Shown one piece after another: positions 56,899 through 64,000 of a stretch of DNA of 64,000 bases; within the stretch, counting starts at the first letter, position 1, and each line of letters opens with the position of its first letter. The position numbers and the translations under genes were made by a program. A model generated the notes under the pieces. It made no database searches and had not been told where the DNA came from. It saw only the letters and a list, made by a program, of their open reading frames with translations. The stretch is from Stenogyne calaminthoides (taxonomy: Eukaryota; Streptophyta; Magnoliopsida; Lamiales; Lamiaceae), in the NCBI GenBank assembly GCA_037126765.1, contig JBBCBC010000007.1:26545667-26609666 (forward strand). The letters run 5' to 3'.

Positions 56899-57825
56899 TG
56901 CAGGTCCCGAACGGGTTTAGTGAGGGTTGAAGTCTAGAGGGGAGGGGCGAATAGACTTCAAAAACTTTTTGTGAGATCAGATGTGAAGTAGCAAGTAATT
57001 CTGATCAGAGTGCGAGTGAAACCGTACGAACTGATATCTGACTTACTGATCGCTTGTGAGAAGATTAGTTCGGTGTCTATCTATTCAACTGTTGGTGCGG
57101 AAGATAAGTTAACCCGTGTGAAAAACCAGTTTGCTCAAATCAGATTATGAGTGATCTGTTTTAGATCAGATGACAAAGTGTCAAACTGATCAGATCAGTT
57201 ACTTGATACAAATCTGATCCAGACTCAGAATATGCATGTAATATTAAAATAGGTAGTGTGCAAAGTGCTCAGGAAGGCCATGCCGTCTCCATGTATATAT
57301 GTCCTTTGTAGCCATTTGCCCTGATATGCCATATCCTCCATCGTCAGATGCGTACATACGGGTTGACCCCTTAGTGGCTAACAAGTACAATTATTCGGCG
57401 CCCTGTAAAGCCAACCAAGTGATATTCTTCTTGTCTGATCTTCATCTTATGCCTTGGATAAGTAGTTTTGCTTATCACTTTTCTGACTCGCCTTGATCTG
57501 ATCAGTATACTTCTGATCAGTAAACTTGAGTCTTCTGATATGGTTGTCTTAGCTTCAACCTATCGACTCTACTGATGTTTCCATAGAATAGGTCTTATGG
57601 CCTACTGCGTTTACAACTCTTTTATTTTGATCCTCGCTTCTGATCTTCGCTTCTGATCTAACTTATTTATTTTGAGTTCCCCCTCAAAATGTGACCTAGT
57701 CTAATTCATCAGCTGTCTAACATGTTCTGCTGGTTTCCTATTAAAATCATCAGTCGACTAACATGTTCGACTGGTCCTATTACAACTGTTTTGGAACTTC
57801 CATCAAAACTATAAATTTCCCAACA
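56899..57825 (-). mobile_element. 5' LTR of C2 with 535-bp deletion
   Basis: Same ends as the 3' LTR, but the part equivalent to 45454-45987 is missing at about 57268, with a TG microhomology at the joint. The lost part contains the TATA box and the leader start, so this LTR cannot drive the element. Confidence 0.92.
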
Positions 57826-57844
57826 CAAACCCTTTTGTTAGGTA
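57826..57844 (+). mobile_element. LTR A4, remaining right part
   Basis: CAAAC (target duplication of C2) plus 14 bases that continue the A4 U5, then A5 begins. Confidence 0.85.
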
Positions 57845-59835
57845 TGTTGGGAGATGAATTTAATAAAGAAGTTTTGATTAGATCCCAAAAACCCTGAGTA
57901 TGACATGTTCAAGATAATCTTGATAGACTGAGTCAGGTTTCAGTATAGATTATTCAGGAAGTCATCTACACCATGTATAGTCAGCAGATATAGATCATGT
58001 TAGATTTTGAAGACATTGAAGACTCGATGAAGTTCTTTGAAGACATTGAAGACTCGATGAAGTTCTTTCAAGACACTAAAGACTCGAAGAAGTAATCAAG
58101 ACATCAAGACTCGAAGATGTCATCAAGACACCAAGACTCAATGAAGTTCTTGAAGACATCAAGACTCGATATGTCATCAAGACATCAAGACTCGGTATGT
58201 CATCAAGACATTGAAGATTCAAAGATGTTATTCTTGAAATCAAGACTCGTAAGATATCAAGACCCGTAAGATATTGAAGACCCAAAGAGATCTTGAATAC
58301 TCAAGATAACTTTGAATGTTCAGAAGCACTGAATATAATCTATCTGAAGACTACAAAAACTGAGAAAAACGCAAATATTCAGAAAAGTAGATATTGCCCA
58401 AAACATTCATATGCAGACAAAAGGAACTAAGTCTAAGTGTTGTTTAAGGTTGTCTCATTCATAGAGATTGACCAAAAAGAGCCGTTTTGTTTGTCTACAT
58501 TCACTGAAGACAAGAACCAATCAGAGGAAGACAACATCGTACTTTCTTATCGACAATCGAAAGCCGACAGACCACTGAATCATGTCGAAGAGTACTAAGT
58601 TCCAGACTACAAAAATTGGTGATTGGCTACATGACTGCATATTTCCTAAAACATGCAAGGGAGTGTTCAAACCCTAAATATAGCCGTTCATCAAACACAA
58701 GAAGAGGAAACCCTTGATACTATCTTCTCCAACGGATAGTTTTCAAAGAGTGACCTTGGTGAAGTTGTAAATACCAGTGACCCTTTACATTGAGAGGTCA
58801 CGGGAAATTTCAAAGCAACTCAAGAGCTCATTCGTATTATTGCAAATTGAAGCACTCGAAAAACCCTGGAATTTCCCAAGTGTTTCACATTGGAGAGAGC
58901 TCACTATTCTAAGCCTAGAGTGCTAGATATATCCAAAGCTTAGAAGAGATATCCTAGCCTTTACATTAGTTCTTATTGTAAAGGATATCTCACCCTAGTT
59001 GGAAACCAACCCAAAACCCAAACCCTTTGTTAAGGTAGTTTGTGTGTGTTTTGTTGGTGAGTTAGAGTTGTAAAGAGTCAGTAAGCTATAGTGAATTAGC
59101 CAGAAAACTCTAGAGAAGAAGTTAGTAAGCTACTTGTAGTAGTCTGAACACTTGTGTGTGTTTGAGTTAGTAAGCTGCAGTGAGTCAGCCAGAAAACTCA
59201 AGGTAGAAAAGTGAGTAAGCTACAGTGAGTTAGCTAGAAAGCTTTAGGAAGTGGTTAAGGAATTTCTCTGAAGATCAGAGAGAGTGGATGTAGGAGCTTG
59301 AGTCTCTGAACCACTATAATTGTTGTGTTGTTTTGCTTTCTGTACTGCATTATTATCTGTTTCATGTTTTTCACTGAAAGCATAGTTCACTGATATTCAG
59401 TTGGAACCAATCCACCGAACTTGCATCAAATTGATCACAGCCTTAATCACTGTTTTATTGAATGGAAGTTTTTCAGCAAAGCTAAAATGAGTATAAACTT
59501 AGGGCCAACCATTCCGCACACTTGAGTAGCTAGAACAAATAGTTACCAAACTGAACTAACTCTACTGAGGGTTCAGTAAGATAATTATCTGATCCAAACG
59601 CCTCAGGATCTCTGATAAACTCAGGCTCAGTTGGGCTAATCTGAAGCTTCTTAAAGCAACTTCGGATCATTGTCTCGATGAGACTTTGACTCGAAAAATC
59701 CGTGCTTCTCGAGGCAAAAAATCATCGGGATAACTCCACCCATCCGACCTCAGTGAAATAAAAGTTTTAAAAATCACTAAACATGTGTATTCCCCCCCCA
59801 TACACATGTGAGACTCGTTAGCACCGGGACCAACA
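57845..59835 (+). mobile_element. 5' LTR of A5
   Basis: A 1,991-bp A LTR (TGTTGGGAGATG to CCAACA) inserted in A4; AGGTA (57840-57844) is the possible duplication. The U3 array (58005-58270) uses units with GAAGACTCGATGAAG, unlike other copies. The TATA box is lost: GTTGCCTATAAATACC of other copies is GTTGTAAATACC near 58764. The U5 hairpin (59781-59809) is perfect with changed arms. Confidence 0.93.
58005..58270 (+). repeat. U3 array of A5
   Basis: Tandem units such as GACATTGAAGACTCGATGAAG and ATCAAGACACCAAGACTC. Confidence 0.85.
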
Positions 59836-59837
59836 AG

Positions 59838-59849
59838 TGGAATCAGAGC
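59838..59849 (+). other. Primer binding site, A5
   Basis: TGGAATCAGAGC, one mismatch, two bases after the LTR. Confidence 0.88.
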
Positions 59850-59960
59850 AGTGGTTCATTTTGACCACTTGCTTTGGTAGCCATAGTCTATTTTGTTGAA
59901 AGACTGTGGTGGTCTACTGAATACATCTGTTTTTGATATATCTTACAAGGCTCGACCATC

Positions 59961-60262
59961 ATGCCTTCTAAGAAACTTCCTATGTTCTCTGTTGAGAGCT
60001 CGACCTATGGAGATTGAGAATGCAGACTCATCTCGGATTCAAAACATGAAAGAATGTGGAGAGTGGTTTCTGAAGGACCATTCAAATTTACTGTTGTGAA
60101 TCCCAGAATCACTGATCTTGGAGAGGAATGATCCCAGAGATGAATTTCCAAAGCGATGATCAACTTACTCCTGATGAGAGAAAGTTAGTCAATCTGGACT
60201 ACATTGCTAAAGATACTTTGTATAGCACTATTGATGATGGTGTTATGGGGATGATTTCTCAC
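59961..60262 (+). pseudogene. gag: Gag start of A5, cut by the CACTA element
   Basis: Begins MPSKKLPMFSVES and then shifts frame (one base lost near 60000). Later frames read KHERMWRVVSEGPFKFTVVNPR and MGMISH. It ends after TCTCAC, where the transposon enters. CAC (60260-60262) is the possible 3-bp target duplication. It has CAA where A3 and A6 have TAA. Confidence 0.85.
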
Positions 60263-61160
60263 CACTACAGGAAATCACACATTTTGTGACAAAATTTTTG
60301 TGATTACACAATATTCGTCACAATATGTTACCTAAAGGTGACAAATATAATTTTCGTCACTAAAAAGTGAGAATTAAGACAAATTTTATTTTTGTCACTA
60401 TCGATATTTTTTTTTCACGAATTAAAAAAATTTAAATGACCAAAATAAGAAATTTGTCGCAATAAACGTTGGTGACGATATTCATAATATTTAGTGACGA
60501 TATTCAACGTCATGAAAAATAGTATTTTATGACAACTATATGTTTTATCATTAATTATTCAAAAGAATTGGTGACACACTTAATTCGTCACAAATTGATT
60601 TGGTGACGATCGTCATTGTAATTAGTGACGATCATAGTCGTCATATAATATAAAAAATTCATGACGATTTTATGTTTAAATTAAGCTAATTGTTCATAGT
60701 AATTAGTGACATATTCTTTCGTCACCAATATTGATATATAGTGACGATTAAAAATCATTTTTTAATGACGCACTTATTTCGTCACAATATTATTCAGTGA
60801 CGATCTTAATTTTAATTAGTGACGATCACTATTTGTCATATAATATAAAATGTTCATGACAAATTTATGTTTCATCATTAACTGTTCATAGTAATTAGTG
60901 ACATATTCTTTCGTCACCAATATTTATCTATAGTGACGATTAATAACCATTTTAATGACGCGCTTATTTTGTCATAATATTATTCGGTGACGATTTTCAT
61001 TTTAATTAGTGACGATCAATATTGGTCATATAATATAAAATTTTCATGACGGTTTTATATTTTGTCATTAATTGTTCATAGTAATTAATAACATAGTATT
61101 TCGTCACCAATATTTATACATGGTGACGATTAATAATTTTTTTCATATAAAATATAGATT
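60263..61160 (+). repeat. CACTA subterminal repeats
   Basis: Many copies of GTGACGAT, TTCGTCACC, ATTAGTGAC and TTTTTGTCAC in both orientations. These are candidate transposase-binding sites. Larger units of about 170-180 bp (ATAATATAAAA-TTCATGAC to ATTAGTGACGATCA) recur at about 60640, 60840 and 61025. Confidence 0.88.
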
Positions 61161-61290
61161 TTATTAAATAAAACTGTGAATATATAATTTATTAAAAAAA
61201 ATTCTGGATTGGTGACGATTAATAATTTTTTCATATAAAATATAGATTTTATTAAATAAAACTGTGAATATATAATTTATTAAAAAAAAT
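61119..61290 (+). repeat. Duplicated block of about 85 bp in the CACTA element
   Basis: GGTGACGATTAATAATTTTT to TTATTAAAAAAAATCTGGA occurs twice in a row with few changes. Confidence 0.85.
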
Positions 61291-61328
61291 CTGGAAAATG
61301 AAATTAATGGCAAGTTAAACAAAAATTT

Positions 61329-61400
61329 GGGGTGAGAGAGGTTTGAACCCTTGACCTTGAGGTTACTCATAAGATATGACACCAACTGTGCCACCATCCC
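61329..61400 (-). pseudogene. tRNA-Met-like pseudogene, copy 1
   Basis: The minus strand starts GGGATGGTGGCACAGTTGG and ends GGTTCAAACCTCTCTCACCCC. It has box A and box B, a 7-bp acceptor pairing (one weak pair) and CAT in the anticodon position. It resembles plant elongator tRNA-Met but lacks about 12 bases of the D-arm, so it cannot fold as a normal tRNA. The plus strand would read through it in the transposon leader. Confidence 0.65.
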
Positions 61401-61556
61401 ATATGCGAGAAGAGGATTAAAAACAATGAGAAAGAAGCAAAATTTCTCAAATTCTGGAAAATGAAATTAAAGGCAAGTTAATAAAAAATGACGAGAAAGA
61501 AGCAAAAATTCTCATATTCTGGAAAATGAAATTAAAGGCAAGTTAATCAAAAATTT

Positions 61557-61626
61557 GGGATGAGAGAGGCTCGAACCCTAGACTCTGAGGTTTCTCACAG
61601 GTGTCGAGACCAACTATGCCACCACC
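61557..61626 (-). pseudogene. tRNA-Met-like pseudogene, copy 2
   Basis: The minus strand starts GGTGGTGGCATAGTTGG and ends GGTTCGAGCCTCTCTCATCCC. It lacks the same D-arm bases as copy 1, and the CAT anticodon is lost. It lies 228 bp from copy 1 in a shared tandem unit that includes CTGGAAAATGAAATTAA. Confidence 0.65.
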
Positions 61627-62820
61627 TAATTTGCGTATGTTTTGAATACAAAATTATAGTTATTTCATTAATGTGTTACATAATATAATTACAATATCCC
61701 CAAATCGTACTCCCAACTTTCTTCCAACCTAATTCTACCAGAAAACTGCGGGAATCAAATAGAATTCCCCAATTTTGGCGTGAATCAAACCTTTTGTTAC
61801 CAGAAATCGCGACGAATTTGGCACTCCTACCAGAAATCGCGACGAAATTTGGCGCATTCAGTCGATGTTCTTGATTAAGTGAAATTTTTTTCAGAATTGA
61901 GCAAACAGTAATAGGTACGCTATTTCTTGATCTGGGCTTTCGATTTTCGTGTTGGGTATACTTGGATAAGTGCACATGAGAGGGAATAAATCAATTCTGG
62001 ACCAATTTGTATTCTTGTTTTTCTGACTGCAATTTATTATCTGAGCATGTTTTATTTCGTTAGAATTTAAAGTCTTCAATTTGGTTCTTAAATAATGAGT
62101 AAATGTGTAGTTCAGTTTCTGTTTGATTGTTGTTTCGGGATTCTGGATAGCCGATTTTGGATATAATACATTTTCAGGAATGCTCTTAAAACTTGTAGTT
62201 TAACATCACATCTTATATATAATAATAAGGTAGAAATGGAATTAGGCATGGGAGGTGCATTAATGTGTGAATTAGGGAAGTACAACAGTTATTCATTGGA
62301 TGAAATGTTGTCCGATGAGGCCGACTTCATGTCACAACTAATGGTCGCCAATTCGATTAATAATAATAATAATGAGGCTGCATCTAGTAATTTATAGTTG
62401 TATCAAGTCGGGAATCTAAACTCTTAGCTTGGAATCGGAGCATTGCCCAGCAGGTTATTATAATTTAGCACAATTTTAATCACCAGTATTTAAACGAAAT
62501 GTTGATACACACATCTTTTGTTCATTTAAGTAGCCTTATGAGTTTCAAATTGGAGTTATACCAGTTCATGCTTGTTATAATTACGATAAGAAAGCTACAT
62601 TGAATTTGTTATAATTACGGTCCATTACTTGTTATATCTATTTCAAAGATGTCCATAACTTGGAAAGAGTCATATATATACTTATATATTTCTGAAATTT
62701 TAGGATTTGTGAATAATAGATCAAAAGTTGAAACTTTGACAATATGGGTGTTAGTTTGGATATGTTGGCAGGATTTAATATATATGTGATCCTTTTTCCA
62801 TTTAATTGGTGTAGTGCAAA
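61627..62820 (+). other. Leader/intron-like region of the CACTA element with a 53-codon frame
   Basis: AT-rich. ACCAGAAATCGCGACGAA occurs twice (61799 and 61828). The only notable frame is 62236-62397 (53 codons, with YSLDEMLSDEADFMSQLMVANS and an Asn run). It has no family I recognise and could be a leader exon. AATAGGTACGC at about 61913 may be a splice donor. Confidence 0.45.
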
Positions 62821-63064
62821 ATGGACAAGAGTTGGATGCGTGATACCAAGTGGTCTAAAAGTTATGTAGATGGAGTAAAGAGTTTTATGCAATTTATTAA
62901 AACTCATATGGGTCCAACGTGTGATGTTTGATGCCCTTGTCAAAAATGTTTGAACTTAACATTTAAAGGTCAAATAGAGGTTATGCATCATGTATTGGAG
63001 AATGGGATAGATCAACGTACATTACGTGGTTTTTATCATGGTGAGCCTAGATTAAGTGACGTGG
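62821..63064 (+). pseudogene. Transposase-associated N-terminal domain (CACTA)
   Basis: The ATG at 62821 opens a frame with MDKSWMRDTKWSKSYVDGV, then CPCQKC and VLENGIDQRTLRGFYHGE, the pattern of the domain that precedes TNP2 transposases. A TGA at 62929-62931 interrupts it just before CPCQKC, and the frame differs by one base from the following transposase. A short intron or a mutation could explain either feature. Confidence 0.8.
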
Positions 63065-64000
63065 GTACAAGACGATAGTGATCCGATGAGCGAAGACCAC
63101 AATGAAGAAGATGATGGAGTTAGCGAAATGTTTTTCGACCTCGGTCAGCAATACACTAACGCATATAATGATAATATACCAACTGAGGATAACGACACTA
63201 GTGGTCTCCCTACATATCTTGAGGCACTCATGAAAGATACTCAAGACGAATTATATCCTAGTTGTAAGAAGATTTCAAAGACATCATTTATCATCCAATT
63301 GCTCCATATAAAAGTGTACAACAAGTTGAGTAATAAAGCTATAGATATGATGTTGGGTCTGATGAAGTCAGCTTTTCCTGATGGTGAGACACTTCCACGT
63401 ACTTGCTATGAAGCTAAACAGTATTTACGTGATATGGGATTAGGTTATGAATGTATCCATGCGTGTAAGTATGATTGTGCCTTATTTTGGAGTGAAAATA
63501 AGAATTTAGAGGCTTGCCCTACGTGTGGAACTTCTCGTTGGAAAATCAAGAATGGTATAGGGAAAAAGATACCACAAAAGGTGTTGAGGTATTTTCCAAT
63601 GAAACCTAGACTACAACGCCTTTTCATATCTTCAAAAACCTCTAAGAAGATGGTTTGGCACAAAGAAAAATGCATCGATGATGATTATATGAGACATCCA
63701 GCCGATTCTATAGCATGGAAAGATTTTGATAGTGAGTTTCCCTGGTTTGCTAATGATCCAAGAAATGTTAGACTGGCCCTAGCTGCTGATGGCTTTAATC
63801 CATTTGGAAACATGAGCACCACTTATAGCATGTGGCCAGTTATTCTAGCGCCGTTGAATCTCCCTCCTTGGGATTGCATGAAACAAGCATTCCTTATGTT
63901 GTCTTTGCTTATACCAGGGAAAAAGTCACCAGGGAAAGACATTGATGTCTACTTACAGCCATTAGTTAAAGAATTAACTAAATTGTGGGTTGAAGGTTTC
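63065..64000 (+). CDS. TNP2-type CACTA transposase, partial
   Basis: Open from 63065 to the window end (311 codons); the first Met is at 63086. An acidic start (SEDHNEEDDGVSEMF) is followed by the TNP2 pattern: NKAIDMMLGLMKSAFPDGETLP, CHACKYDCALFW-like ECIHACKYDCALFW, a zinc-like CPTCGTSRW, KVLRYFPMKPRLQRLF, LALAADGFNPFGNMSTTYSMWPVIL and LMLSLLIPGKKSPGKDIDVYLQPL. The enzyme cuts at the element ends in the nucleus. No stop occurs in this part, which is unusual in this window and suggests a young insertion. Confidence 0.92.

Larger units (their letters stand above)
45080..57830 (-). mobile_element. C2: nearly complete Sirevirus-like copia, 12.7 kb
   Basis: Element 45085-57825 on the minus strand, flanked by the 5-bp duplication CAAAC (45080-45084 and 57826-57830). 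Order on the minus strand: 5' LTR (57825-56899), primer site, gag, protease, integrase, RT, RNase H, accessory frame, purine tract, 3' LTR (46546-45085). Length, DSGCSRHMTG protease and a large frame after pol fit the Sirevirus group of Ty1/copia. Many stops make it non-autonomous. Confidence 0.93.
60263..64000 (+). mobile_element. CACTA (En/Spm-type) DNA transposon, right end outside the window
   Basis: Begins CACTACAGGAAATCAC, the CACTA terminal inverted repeat. About 900 bp of short subterminal repeats follow, then a duplicated AT-rich block, two tRNA-like pseudogenes, a leader and the transposase. CACTA elements move by excision and reinsertion with 3-bp duplications; the flanking CAC fits. 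The second end is not in the window. Confidence 0.92.

Noticed and set aside
61329..61400. Functional tRNA-Met gene
   Set aside because: Part of the D-arm is missing and the sequence is duplicated inside a transposon; kept as pseudogene.

Overview
This window is repeat-dense DNA from a plant nuclear genome, most likely a dicot. It is a nest of Ty1/copia LTR retrotransposons, at least one CACTA DNA transposon and small foldback elements. I found no convincing host gene, rRNA, CRISPR array or functional tRNA. The plant assignment rests on initiator-tRNA-Met primer sites (TGGTATCAGAGC), copia polyprotein motifs, TNP2-type CACTA transposase and AT-rich flanks. Family letters A-F are local names.

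Left part (1-8969): a minus-strand LTR (family E) abuts a truncated family A element (Sirevirus-like copia; LTR 1262-2792, gag and start of pol to 4679). A plus-strand family C element enters A's pol at 4680 (LTR 4680-5984, gag 7626-8969). Its leader is split by a minus-strand solo C LTR (6046-7542) with target duplication GAGGA. A minus-strand family D copia (8970 to about 14750) cuts the C gag.

Middle part (14981-39834): minus-strand family B copia B1 (14981-21453); a family A LTR A2 (21454-23311); a 135-bp remnant joining an A leader to the polypurine tract and LTR of another family (F, 23447-24750); A3 (24751-31705), the most complete A copy, which fuses in frame to a family B pol (B2, plus, LTR 33788-35385). 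B2 faces an inverted, internally deleted copy, B3 (minus, 35386-39834).

Non-LTR interval (39835-43855): a coding remnant, a 280-bp MITE with 8-bp duplication, a 189-bp foldback, and a CACTA-like terminus with GAGGG arrays, TATA box, splice donor and minisatellite.

Right part (43856-64000): an A gag fragment (A6) is broken by A LTR A4, which is broken by C2 (45085-57825, minus, 12.7 kb, duplication CAAAC) and, 19 bp away, by A5 (57845-60262). C2 is the most complete element. It has gag, protease, integrase, RT, RNase H and a roughly 3.3-kb accessory (envelope-like) frame downstream of pol. Its 5' LTR has lost its promoter. A5's gag is cut at 60263 by a CACTA transposon whose transposase reads off the right edge. 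That transposon carries two tandem tRNA-Met-like pseudogenes.

The retroelements work by transcription from LTR TATA boxes, tRNA-primed reverse transcription, and integration. Every copy here has disabling lesions. The most interesting signals are stem-loops in the A and C LTRs whose arms change while pairing is kept, the C2 accessory frame, and stop codons shared between separate copies.
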